From: Desmodesmus armatus | Lineage: Eukaryota; Chlorophyta; Chlorophyceae; Sphaeropleales; Scenedesmaceae | Assembly: GCA_007449985.2 (NCBI GenBank) | Contig: VIIQ02000689.1 | Location: 310,001-374,000, forward strand | Direction of reading: 5' to 3' | Length of the DNA: 64,000 nt | Part shown: one piece after another, positions 25,329 to 36,293 of the stretch | How positions within the stretch are numbered: position 1 is the stretch's first letter | Layout: the number at the start of each line of letters is the position of its first letter | Position numbers and translations under genes: made by a program | The notes under the pieces: generated by a model | What the model was told of the DNA's origin: nothing | The model's database searches: none | What the model saw: the letters and a program-made list of their open reading frames with translations, nothing else

Positions 25329-26352
25329 CCTTCTCCCCCCCCCCCTTCTGCCTTTGCCTTCACCCTTTCCTGCAGTGCCCCCCTCTCCCCACCCTTCAGT
25401 GCACCCTCCTTCACCACAGCGCTATGCCTCCTGCCATGCACTACAGGGCATGGGACTATGCAGCAGCTGAGGACAAGCCTGCAGAGCTGGAGCAGCTGCG
25501 GTTCAACAAGGTCACAGGGGAGGACATGGTGGAGGCAGCAGACGCGGCATGGGTTGATTACGAAGATGATGTCTTGTCAGGTGAGACGGTGCTGAAGGCA
25601 GCAACTTGAAAGCAGGACTCGCCTACACTGGCATGGGGCACTGAATCTGACTAGGCATGGTCCTGAACCCTTTACGGCAGCTGTAGTACTGGTATTGGTT
25701 CAGGCATGTTACATCACATTCAATCGCTGAGAGGTTGCCTGAGCAACAGCCTGCTTGGTTGTAGAGGTCACAGGGAGCAGCCAGACCAAGCGCAGCGCGC
25801 TGTGCTATGGCTGTGCTGCTTTGTGGGGTACACCAAGAGGCATTCCAAGGGGGGTATACGTATGTGTGCGGCAGGAGTGACACTACCATGGCAGGCCAAG
25901 GACACACATCACTGCACAACTTTTTCTCAGCTTGCACCCTGTTTGATGATGAATGCTGTGCAGGTGACAAAGATGACGAGGAGGAGGAGCAGCAGCAGCA
26001 GAAGAAGAAGCAGAAGGCGAAGCCGTGCCGGTCAGCCAGCAGCGCCAAGGGCAGAGGCGGCAAGCAGGCCCCGCACCAGCAGGTGCCCAAGTCTGCTGCT
26101 GAGGCGAGGGCACCCAAGGCAGCCAAGGGCAAGGGTGGCAGTGGCTGCACCTCGCCAGCTGCAGCAGGGGCTAGTGCAGCGGGCAGGGCAGCGGCGAAAC
26201 CAGCACGTGCTGCGCCTGTCGCTGCAGGGCGCGTGCAGAAGAAGAGCAGTGGCAGTGCCCGCAAGCCATCAGCATCAGCAGCGGCGGCGGCCACCAAGCC
26301 TGCAGCTGGCAGGCGCATCGGCAGCCAGGCTAAGCAGCAGGTGCAGAAATGA
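21457..26352 (+). CDS. B3 DNA-binding domain protein, At3g19184-like
   Basis: Nine exons join in phase: 21457-21582, 21765-21883, 22308-22367, 22952-23153, 23679-23828, 24306-24359, 24945-25015, 25447-25580 and 25964-26352 (about 434 residues). The B3 domain spans about residues 170-261: FTKSHVCGGFWLA, then FSGGWRGFAVDQ, then FLHPGDVAVFEV and RAHIYR. The SHVxxGFWL and SGGWRGFA motifs are typical of the plant B3 group containing At3g19184/At5g42700 and its rice relatives. The N-terminal charged segment (LEQQKVVRMRQNEEKMMALG) and RPNYKEALPKLY also match that group. The C-terminal exon is a Lys/Ala-rich tail like linker histone tails. It is probably a nuclear DNA-binding regulator; its target genes are unknown. 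The exon 6 acceptor (TTTTGAG|CAA) was chosen because it alone keeps phase and restores the motif. Introns carry long microsatellites and homopolymers. Confidence 0.9.
22000..22053. repeat. adjacent poly-C and poly-G tract in B3 intron 2
   Basis: About 15 mostly C bases are followed by about 38 mostly G bases, so the two parts can pair with each other or form quadruplexes. The tract sits in the intron between 21883 and 22308. The exact length may be an assembly artefact. Confidence 0.85.
24741..24795 (+). repeat. (CAGA)n microsatellite in B3 intron 6
   Basis: About 14 CAGA units lie between exons 6 and 7. A shorter, interrupted tract of the same motif lies near 24400-24440 in the same intron. 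Confidence 0.93.
25196..25483 (+). repeat. duplicated exon edge with CT microsatellite between copies (B3 exon 8)
   Basis: The 5' edge of exon 8, with its AG acceptor and about 35 coding bases, is present twice. The decoy copy is at about 25198-25238 (acagggcatgcaatcatg) and the used copy at 25443-25483 (acagggcatgggactatg), offset 245 bp. The decoy also reads in frame (AAAEDKPA) before running into a long CT repeat at 25249-25326. The used copy continues into coding sequence that ends at a good donor. Confidence 0.85.
25249..25326 (+). repeat. (CT)n microsatellite in B3 intron 7
   Basis: About 38 CT units with one interruption lie on the coding strand, 120 bp upstream of the exon 8 acceptor. 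It could act as an oversized polypyrimidine tract. Confidence 0.95.
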
Positions 26353-27599
26353 TTGTCGCCCGGGCACTACCAGCAGGCAGCAAGAGCCGCAAGGCAGCAC
26401 CAGCAGCAGCAGACAGTGTGGCAAGGAAAATTAGCTTGGTGATTACATGACCAGTGCGGCACCAGGAACAGCACCAGCAGAGGCACTGGCAGCAGCAGCA
26501 GCTGTGGTGGGGTATGGTCAAGGGGCAGGGAGCTAAGAAGCGTACGCTGTCACCCCGAGCAACAGCAGCTGCTGGCAGCGCTGAGGCAGGCACAGACACA
26601 CTCCCTGAGGCGCAGCAGCAGCAACAGCAAGAGGGGCAGGGGAGACTGCAGGGGCGGCAGCGGCCCCACCCAGCAGGCTGGGGTAGCTGGCTAGGCTGCT
26701 GCCCCTGCGCTGATGGGCCGGTCACTTGCAGAGAGTGTGTTGTGCTGGAACAAGGAAAATCTAGATTGGAATGTGTGCATGGGGTGGGTGTGGGTGTGTG
26801 TGGACATGTACTTGTGGGCCCCAGGTCTCTGCTATCAGTCTGACAGCATCTGGGATACCTCAGTGTTCATTCTTTTCTGTTGCTTTCATCCGTGTGCATT
26901 GCACAGCCGATCATTGCACAGCTAGTGTCATAGGTGATGACAGCTGCTGATGCCAGTCAGTTGTTGATTGACGCTACGATGTACATTTCAGTGTGGCATG
27001 GGCTTTGATAGGTGACGCTGACACGCGTCTGGGTGTCATAGCATGCATTTATGCTGCAGGGCAGTGTGAGTTGAGCTGGTTGGCACCAATGTCTAGCGTT
27101 GTGTGCCTTGTGCTGCAGAGTGCAACAGTGGCGATGTTATGCAGCATGCTCTTGGAGCACAAGTCATCAGCCACCATGGATAGTCACATACCCAGCCAGT
27201 ACAATAGCCGATACCACAAGCCAGCATGTAAGCACTCAATGTGTTTACATTGCCGTCCGAGCGTTAAAGCTGGGGTGCCTCAACACAGCACAGCCTCAGG
27301 AAGGGCCCAGACCCGTCATTGAGGGCCTAAACAGCCCTCCAGGGTGCCGCGCAGCAGGCGGATCTGCCACGCAAACCCTGACGCAGTGCTTTATGGCTGT
27401 GCCAAAGCGAACCAAGCCCATGGCATTAGGTGTGCCAGGCTGCAAAGCCCTAGCCACTGCCCATTGTTGGCCACCAGCCCCTGCCACTTTCAAGCCATAG
27501 CCACTGCCAACAGCTTCTGCAATAGCCTTTGCAACTGTCAAGGCATGCTGGCGGCCACCAGCTTGCGTCCCGCCAGCTGTTGCGTCAGTGCCAGCGGCC
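26353..27599. other. convergent 3' region of B3 and eIF2B delta genes
   Basis: No independent gene is convincing. Open frames at 26378-26450 and 26454-26843 are rich in Ala, Gln and Lys like the B3 tail, and could be an alternative B3 3' exon, but I could not support a splice. Opposed TGTAA motifs at 27237-27241 (+) and 27245-27249 (-) are candidate poly(A) signals for the two converging genes. Confidence 0.5.
27237..27249. terminator. candidate opposed poly(A) signals
   Basis: The green-algal poly(A) signal TGTAA is at 27237-27241 on + and at 27245-27249 on -, 3 bp apart. The stop codons of B3 (26352) and eIF2B delta (27600) are 885 and 351 bp away on the matching strands. Motif content alone is weak evidence. 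Confidence 0.35.
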
Positions 27600-30500
27600 T
27601 CACTCCAACTGTGCGCTCTGTGAGAACTCCCGCAAGATGACAGGCACACTGCTGGGAGGGATCATGCCAAACTCTGTCACCACCATGGTCACATACTCTG
27701 CAGCAACAAGGACGGCAGGCGGCACACATTCCTATTCAAAACCATTTCTTGGGTGATATGCGCTTGAGGCTGTCACACAGGACAAACCAACAAGGGCGCA
27801 ACACCCCTTGCACAAGGAATGACCACATCTGCAATACCGTACTACGAGACGGATCAGCAGCCGTGACTGCCTGTTGTCCTCACGGAGGGGTTTGGGCGAG
27901 AGTGGGGTCATGCTGCTTGTACACCCTGGCGACACTGATGACGGTGATGCTGAAGGCCGCTACACATTCTAGTGGAGGCATCCACTCCCATCGGCACGCC
28001 CAGTGCCGCCTCCGCCATCAACCCCAATACAAACCTTGCTTGGACATTCCAAAGGGCAATATTGACACCCAGCCAGTACAACCCCAACAAAGCAGCTGTG
28101 CATGGCTGCCTGTGTGCGTGTGATGCTGCTTCACTGTTTACAACATCCAGCCTTCACAGAATTGCCAACAACCTTGCACAGGGGGGACGGGTGGCTGAGT
28201 ACCAAGCATACCACCATACTACCAAATAGTACTGCTCACCTGCTGGCATAGCATCATACTTCAGGTTGAGCAGAGCCAGGCGGGGGCTGTCCCGCCAACC
28301 CTTCAGGTCCTTGGAGGGGGCACCCTTGACAGGATCTGAACATGTGCGGAAACAAGTCGGAGAACAGCCGGCACCAAGTCAACCAATGCTCAATCACCGA
28401 GTCATGCAAAAAAGCGCCAAACGTGCAGGAACGAGTGCCTCAAGCTATGGAAGCCAGGGTGTTTCGCCGCTCCGCAACCATTCCTTCATGCACCAGGGGG
28501 GGCTGTCGCCGCTGGCCACACACACCAGCGCCAGATCAAGTCATTGCGAGCCTGAGGCAATGCATCACAAGCGGAAATGCATAAACACGCCCCGTTTGCT
28601 TGCTTTGCTGGCCACTGCGACACTCTACCAAGCCTGGTCGTGGGAAGCAGCGGTGGCCAGCCGCTCACAAACAGCCGCACTTACCAATGGGTCCAGCAGC
28701 AGGGGTGGGTGCGTAGGGAGGCAGGTGTGCCAGCATATCAGGGTCCCCTAGCTCGTTGTGAGTGATGCTGTCAAGCTGCACACGCTCGTGGAACTGCAGC
28801 ACACGACACACACGCAAACAGGAAAACACGTGAGCGTTCTGCACCTAGGCAGCAGCAGTACTGAATCGTGTCGGTTGGCGGCATAAACCGTGCAGCCGCA
28901 GCCTAGGCCCCTAAGGTTTATAATAGTTCAGTAAGCGGTGATGGAGAGTCCGTATGACAGTTTCGGCTGCCAGCAGAAGAGCCTTCTTTCAGGCCCGGAT
29001 AGTCAAGGGACAGAGCACACCAGGTGCCTGCCCACCATACCCACAGGCAACCACCTCTCCAACCCTGAACCTGGTGATTGGATTCCCCTGAGTGCGCTGT
29101 GTGCGGCCATCCGGTGGACCCCCCCCCCCCCCCCCGCGCGTGAAACCAAACAATAAGACCAAACAATAAAACCAAACAATAACGAACATCCTGGTACAGA
29201 CCCACCTTGAAGGCCTCACAGCACACCAGCACAGGCTTGCTGCTGGCATGCGCAGTCATGGCCACCGCAGCGCTGCCAGCCCTGCTCAGCACAGTGCCGT
29301 TGCTCAGCACTGCTGACGCCCCCAGCATCACCTGCAGCCCAACAGGAAACAACGCATGAACAGTGTTAGAGAGAGCGAACGAGACGATGCCAAGTGCCAG
29401 GCACCCACTGTTGGTTGAGGAGACTGTGTGTGGTCTCTCCGCGGTCACCACGTCCCCACCGTAACCCCAACTGCCTGTGAACCTTGACCATAGGCACAGG
29501 AGGAGCTGCAGTTGCAACCACCATCACCTGCCTTCAGGTTGCAAACAACACCTGGAGCTGTGACTTACATAAAGAGATGACCCCCTCTGCTGACCAGCGA
29601 AGCCACCTGGCAAGCACTGCACCGCAAAATCTCTAGCCAAGTTAAATCCATACAGTCACTTCTGACCCCAAACTCCCCCCAGCACACTCACAACAGCAGT
29701 CCCACCAGGCCTGATCACTTCAAACTGCAGTGCACACCTGCGCTACCAGATACTGGCAACTTGAACAGCCTCTCTTACCTTGGACACCTCCCTCATAATG
29801 TAGGACAGGCCAGACAGCAGCACATAGCTGCACGGGATGTCGGCCTGATGCAACAGCATGCATGGCAGGAACCAGGCAGCATCCAACACAAGCACACAGG
29901 GTCAGCACCCCGCAAGCCCGATCACATGACCCCATGGATATGCTGCAAACTATCACCACACTGGTTGGTTGCGCAGGCTCACGCGCCCCGAACACTTGCT
30001 GCGACGACACAGAGGAAAGGCACACAGACATGTATGTGCTGGATGCTCATGTGTCAACACAGCACTGACGTGGCAGCAGACACTGCAGCAATCAGGTCAG
30101 GCAGGGCTCAGGGCTGCACGCGCCCAGCACGCATGCTGCGACAACACAGAGGAATGCTACACAGCACTACAGTGCGGCAGCAGACACCGCAGCAATCAGG
30201 TCAGGCAGGGCTGCCATCACCTGCAGCAGCCGCTTCAGCATCTGCCTGCCCTCCAGCTCAGGCCTGCTGTCCAGCACAATCACGTGGAAGCGGCGCCCAG
30301 CTGCGGCAGCAGACAGCAGCACCTCCAGCACCACCTGCAGCAGCAGGTTTTAGGGTTAAGGTTTGAGGTTTGGGGTTCAAGGTTAAGGGTTTTAGTGTTC
30401 TACCACCAGCTGCAGTAGCAGACAGCACCTCCAGCACCACCTGCAGGAGTTGAGCACAAACAGTGGTCAACACTGTCACCCATGCTACGAGCCAAGCGGG

Positions 30501-33500
30501 GATCACACACAAGCAGTCGCAGGGCCTGCTGGCCTCTGCAGTTGGCAGGAGCATCACAGGGGACGTCATGTAGCTTGTGGCAGCAGCCACTGCTGTGCGC
30601 GTTTGTTGCAGACACCCATGGCGGCAACACAGAGGAAAGGTAGCTAGCCAACCAAGGACATATCTGGAACACACCAGCAGGTGCAGGGCCAGCTGACCTC
30701 TGTCACTGAAACGAGCATCACATGTAACATCGCAGCTCAGGAAAGCAGCCACTGGCTATGCCCACATGCCAAAAAACGAGAACAAGTAATGTATGCTATG
30801 CACACAACTGTGCAGCTGATCCTCTGTGCTGACCAGCACTGCTGCCGCCCTAGTGCCCTGCACTGTGCACGCCTCAGGCTGTAAACGCTCTGCGTTGTGC
30901 TGACACGGCGCAACCAACTAACCACCGCAGATCACCAGAACACTGTCTTGGTCTCATGTAGAGTCACCATGCAGCAGGATCTGTGTTCGCAACACGTACG
31001 ACATGTGTGCAAGGCATGTGTCCCAACACCCACCTGTGAGTAAGCGTATGTAAGGATGACGTCACCATCATACACCTTAGTCACCGCATGCTCCACCAGC
31101 ACTTTGTCAGCCATGGCCACCTTCTCCTGCAGCCACTCACGCATCAGCACCAGCAGGCTGGCCTTCGTCTCAGTCTCAGGGGCTGTGAGGGCAGCAGAGA
31201 GCAGGCAGCAAGGCAGAGTGCACAAGCCGTGAGACATGCGCGAGTCGACTGCAGTTATTGCTGTGATGTTGTTAACAATCCATTGCTGTGATGGATTGTT
31301 ACAGGACTTGGCCTCCGTTTCAGGGGCTGCGGCGCAGCAGCCACCAGGCAGCAGGCAGCAAAGGAGAGTTCACAGGCCGTGAGACATGCACCAGTCGACT
31401 GCGCTCATGCGTCTGCAAAGCTGGGCCTGTGTTGACAACTATCCTTAGCACCGGGTAGTGCCGGCACTGGGTGTTCAAGGTAGTGACACATAAGGCATGC
31501 CGGCCTGTCCAGTGGCATAATCACATGAGCCTGCCCACCTGCTGGGTCAGTTTTGCTGATGTACAGCTTGAGGGTTTTGATGGCATTGCCCATGCTCACA
31601 CTCAGTGGCCGGCACCTGCACACAGCAGCAATGACACACGCACTTGAACCCAACCTCAGATTGTCACAACTTTGGATGGTCGAAGCATTAGCTGGATGCA
31701 ATCCCTGTGTCTACACACGACACACTGTTTGACTTGCTCCATAAAACCCCCAGCATGCACGTCAGCATGTATGCTGTGAGACATGTTATGCATGGCAAGC
31801 ATGTTTCAGCCAAAAGGCCCTAAACCCCAAACCCTAAACCCTAAGGCCCCGTAGTCTGTGATGTGCTGTAGACGCTGGTGACACAGTTCTGCTCAGAGCG
31901 TTTGACCGCTGTTGCATGCGTGCCAATATGCCTCATGTGCAGCGCTGATGGTGGAGCATGAGTGCTACCTCACATGCTGTGTCAGTGAATGCAAGTCACA
32001 CGTCAACAAGGACCTGGGGGAGTGGTCCTTTTTTAGCAGCACCTTGTTTAGCAGCACGACTGCCACTCATGCAGCCCCGCTCAAAAACAAACCATCACCC
32101 CGCTCAAAATAACAAGATAACACCCCCTCACCCGCCCAGGCAGTGTGCCTCACCTGACCAGGAAGTCCACTGCTGCATTGATGGTGCCCATCAGGTCACG
32201 CTGCAGGCTCTTGCCAGGTGGGGTGTGGTAGTCGGCAATCACCTAGACAGCACAGCACAATTGAGCGGGGCACAACAACGTGTGAGCGGGCCATCCAAAA
32301 GGGCATCAGCTGATGCAAAGCAGCAACCCAGTTAGGCACAGCTAACACATACATGCCCAAATATACCGGCGCTGGGGCCCTGCCGCAACCACCGACCAGA
32401 TGGTTGCGTCAGCAGCCGCTGCCAAACGTTCAGCAGCAAGCAGCAGCACTCTCTGCTCCTGTCATGCAGGCAGTCAACCATCCAATCAGCCAGCAAACCA
32501 TCCATCCATCCAGCCAACCAGCCAGCCAGCCAGCAATACAGGCAGCAGAGCTGGGTCCAGCACACTCCCTCACCTGGCACAGTGCATGCACCAGCGCAAC
32601 ACAGCGCGCAGTGCTGCCAGTGATGCTGCCGTCTCCATACCGCAGCCCCAGTGCCAGCACAGCAGGGTGCACGCTGCTGCTGCCCTTCAGCACAGCCTCA
32701 ACACTCACAGGCCTGTACTGCTGCAAGTGAGCAAACAGCTCCGTGGAGTGCAGGACGCTCGCTGCACCACCTGCTGTGGCGCGGCCAGCACGGCCTGCGG
32801 TGCTGCTGCTGCCGGCAGGTGCTGCCCCTGATGCAGAGAGTGCTGCTGAGCTGCCGCGGCTCAAACTGCTGGTGCCGCCTGCTGCTGTACTGTCACCACC
32901 TGCTGTTGCGCGTCCTGCAGGCAGCAACAGGCACACAACACATGCTCACAGGGTGGAAGGCGGTTGTAGCGGTTGGGACACTTCGATAAGCCCAGAGCTT
33001 GGAAGGCAGCAGCAAACAAGAGTGCCATGCTGCACCGCTATTCCGCCTTACTGGGAGGTGTGTGGAATCAAGTGTGGCGGGGTGAAAGAGCAATCTGACA
33101 CTTCACTAGGTGTGCCGGTGGCGGGCAAAGCCACCATGGCTAAAAAACGCCGTCAGATGGCAGTCAGTGAACCAATGTTATTGTTCCAGCAGTGATGTCG
33201 TATGGGGGCCAGCCAATTGCCTTTGAAGGCACAAGACCCTCAGCAAGGCAAGGCCAACACCAGCATACGGGCCAGCTTGGCCGCACACGGCTGCAACAAC
33301 AGTAACGGTGTGTGCGCCACGCCCAGCACTACAATAATGGACACCCATGGAATTGAGGAACCCAGACACAACTAAACATCTGCTCCTGCCAACAGGTATC
33401 TCCAAGAAAATATATATGTTACTGAGTCCTAAGTTGGGACTGCCTACAGCCCGTTGCTGAGTGATCCTTCCTCTTACCTGCAGGAGCCGGCCCAGGTGCG

Positions 33501-34892
33501 CGGGGAGGCCTGCCTGCTGCACCCGCTGCACCATCTGTCCCTGCAGCACCCTTGCCAGTGCTGCTGCCTCCCCCGCTGCTGCCACTGCCACCTGCTGCAC
33601 CACCCTTAGCCGCTGCCTTTGCTGCCCGCTGCGCCTCCTGTAGAGCACGCCGCTCTGCTTTCGAGGTGGGCTTAGGCACTTTTGGAGGGGGTTTCACACC
33701 AGGTGGTGGCGCACTGCTGCTGCCATCACCAGCTGCTGCTGGGGCAGACTCCGCTGGCTGCTGCTGCGGCTGCGACGGCTGTGCTTGCTGCTGCTGCTGC
33801 TTGCCTGTTTGCTGCTGCGTGGGCTGGCTGCCGGCAGCTTGGGTTGCAGCACTGCTGCCACTGCTGCTTGCCGCAGTGCCACCACCACCGGCTGCTGCCG
33901 GCTGGGTGGTTGCGCCTGCAGGTCCAGCTGCTGAGGGCTGCGCCTGCTGCTGCTGTTGTTGCTCCACCTGCTGCTGCTGCTGCTGCGGCTGCTGTGTTGC
34001 ATCCGCCTGCCCTGTAGCCGCTGTGGGTGCTGGGGGTGGAAGAGCAGCTCCTGTTGAGCCCTGAGATGCTGCCAAGTCTGCAGTCACAAGTGCAGACAGA
34101 CAGCCCATGTTTCGATAGACCGGTTGCATTGCACAGCAAGAAAGTGTGCCAAAAGAGAGTGCACCTAGGTTGTCAGAGACCCTGCCAGCAGCTGCTGTAG
34201 TCAGACCACCATGATCACCCACCATGATCAGCCACCAAGCAATGAGGTGCTGCCAACTCACCAGGCTTTCGGTAGCCTGAGGTTGTCCTGAGTATGTTCT
34301 GCGGCTTCCTGCATGTTCAAAACACACTATGCTCAGGCACAGCTTCACCAAGCTGGGTCACCTGCCAGGCTTGCCTCGGCTGTCCATACACACACACGCA
34401 CAGCACAGCATACACATAGCTGAGCAAGACCTTACCCAGCAGCAGTGCTTGAAGTGAACTCTGGCGCCTGCAAGCAGCACACAATGCAACGCAATGCGTC
34501 GTAAGGGGTTGCATGTTGTGTTGGTCGGTGTCAACTAGTGCAGACATGAGCTTACCAGGCTCCTTGATGCTGTGGAATCCGAGCGTGGTAGAGAGTTGTC
34601 CCGCTGCAAGGAATCCACAACAACCCCAGTCAGCAATCATCAGGGGTCGGCCGCTGCTGTTGAGCTTGGTTGTGCAGCAGCAGTCCGGATCAGCTGTCTG
34701 TCACCCCACCTGGAACTGCGGGGGGATGATCACTGGCGTGGGAGACCCAGTACTGATCGTGCGCAGAGACTCCTGCAGGATTGAATTGGGGCTGGGCGAA
34801 GGCGACTGCCCCTCTACGTGGAAGCCCACTATCTGCTGCTGCGGGACATTGGTGTTGTGGCCGTCACTGTGCCGGGGCTGATGAGGCCGCAT
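27600..34892 (-). CDS. EIF2B4: translation initiation factor eIF2B subunit delta
   Basis: A regulatory-core subunit of eIF2B, the cytosolic factor that exchanges GDP for GTP on eIF2. Fifteen exons, all phase-consistent, give 724 residues: 34892-34710, 34603-34556, 34467-34436, 34308-34262, 34077-33478, 32914-32574, 32242-32154, 31615-31539, 31182-31034, 30334-30221, 29844-29779, 29331-29206, 28793-28685, 28335-28240 and 27697-27600. The Gln/Ala-rich N-terminus contains SKAERRALQEAQRAAKA (about 240-256), a delta-subunit hallmark. The IF-2B fold follows: ELFAHLQQY, HPAVLALGLRYGDGSITG, VYDGDVILTYAYS, VIVLDSRPELEGR, ASAVLSNGTVLSRAGSAAVA, PVLVCCEAFKFHERVQLDS and NELGDPDML, ending EFGMIPPSSVPVILREF. 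All are diagnostic of delta rather than alpha or beta. The start is the ATG at 34892; an in-frame GTG lies 9 bp upstream. The introns contain repeated fragments of the gene's own exon edges. Confidence 0.95.
29970..30215. repeat. about 104-bp imperfect tandem repeat in eIF2B delta intron 10
   Basis: A segment containing gctgcgacgacacagagga and ending gcagcaatcaggtcaggcag recurs about 104 bp later (the latter motif falls in 30071-30108 and 30174-30212). A related gcggcaacacagaggaaagg occurs again near 30620. Confidence 0.75.
30299..30446 (-). repeat. duplicated exon 10 edge flanking a telomere-like tract
   Basis: The first about 36 bases of eIF2B delta exon 10 with its CTGCAG acceptor (30299-30340) have a second copy at 30408-30446 that lacks only one 3-base unit. 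The decoy encodes VVLEVLSATAAG against VVLEVLLSAAAAG in the used exon. Between the copies (about 30345-30395) lies a degenerate run of TTTAGGG-like units (ttttagggttaaggtttg and following). Confidence 0.88.
31161..31402 (-). repeat. duplicated exon 9 edge in eIF2B delta intron 8
   Basis: The 5' end of exon 9 with its acceptor and about 70 bp of intron (31161-31256) is repeated at about 31310-31402. Reading on the minus strand, the decoy has CGCAG followed by codons for PETEAK, against PETETK in the used exon. The short spacer contains a repeated attgctgtgatg motif. Confidence 0.82.
31818..31845 (-). repeat. interstitial telomere-like repeat
   Basis: The + strand reads ccctaaaccccaaacccta and continues aaccctaagg, which is about four TTTAGGG units on the minus strand. 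It lies in the eIF2B delta intron between exons 7 and 8. Confidence 0.9.
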
Positions 34893-36293
34893 TCTTTTCA
34901 CTCAGAATCTGAGATTGCAGAGGTGTAAATGGCGCCACGTGAAGCGAGTGGGCAGTATGCAACCACCTAGCCCTGCCTGATCTGACGAAGCTCCAAAATG
35001 TATGGCACTTTGCTGGATGCTTAGCTTTTTGATTGTGTCAGCTGATTGGTCTCCATCATCATCTTGCCCAGTCCTTGGACTGTCTGCAGGTTTGTGGTGG
35101 TTTGACTCCCACCCAGCTGAGGTGGGGGGGGGGTCAGGCATATGCGTCCCCAAGCGCACATATGCTCAACGCCACAGAGCTGAGGTTGCATTGCTTTTGT
35201 GTCAATGAGCTGCACTATCCATCACCACACAGTGAAATGCTGGGCGAGCAATGCCTTTCAAACTGCACGACCAGACAGGTGACAGGAGTGCTGAATTCCT
35301 CTCCTCTAGTTTGATCAAGTACTTCATTGCACTGCTTCTTGGTGAAACAAGAGCAACCTGGACCACACGGCCTGTTGGGCACCAATTGAAGATACCAAGT
35401 CCAACACCCAATCTGCAATGCACAGTTACACAATTCCCCACCCCGTGTCCCACCAATCAAAGCCCGAAACCCTGTGAAATGTAGTCAGCAACAATAAACT
35501 GACAGTCGTCATACATACACCATCAGGTGAGAAATGTCCCATCCCTGTCATGTTGGAAGTTCAGGGGGCCAGCACATGCCTGCACTGCATCAAACACCAC
35601 CAGCATGCCAGGGCTTGACTGCTGTTGCATGACACTGTACAGACAGAGGTTGATGCAGAAGCAAGCAGCTGCTGCTAAAGCCCATTTTTTCAACAGTGGC
35701 CCCCACAGCCGACTGCTTGTCTCTCTGTGTGTGTCAGGGGGTAAAACACGCCCAAGCCAGTCCCAACTCTACGAATGTAACAGCTCACTATCCGTTGAAA
35801 GCCCCAACAGCAAGGGCCAAACAAGCAAGGCATCTGCAGGCTAGAAGCAGTGCGCACCATGCTTTCAGGAGACACGCCTATCAACAAAGCACAGGTGTGC
35901 GAGTGCCATATGGGTGCATCATGCAATACGCCCGGGGCACTGCAACCAGCAGGCATCAACAGGTCCGTGCAATGCACTGTCAAAACTTGAGGTAGCGACT
36001 GCTCACAAGCAAGCGACAGACCAACACGTCTGCAGGACAGGAACACTCAGCAGCTGCTGACCAACAGCAGCAGAATTGCCTCATGTGACAGCACCTTACC
36101 ACAGCCCTCACGTACACAGATCATACAAACTCAAACACAACAGCACCGGGTGCCCTGCGCAGGCAGAGCAACCACCAGCAATACTATTAGCTGCGCCTCT
36201 GAGACCCCAGGTGGGGTACTCCACACCAGCACAGGCAGCAGCCGCTGTGCAGCTATCAGCTGATGGCCTCGGTACGCCTCAAAGGCAGCACCT
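34893..36293. other. upstream region of eIF2B delta
   Basis: This 1.4-kb stretch lies between the eIF2B delta start and the 3' end of the next minus-strand gene. Open frames are short and without motifs. A G run occurs near 35124. It probably holds the eIF2B delta promoter and the 3' UTR of the neighbour. Confidence 0.55.
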
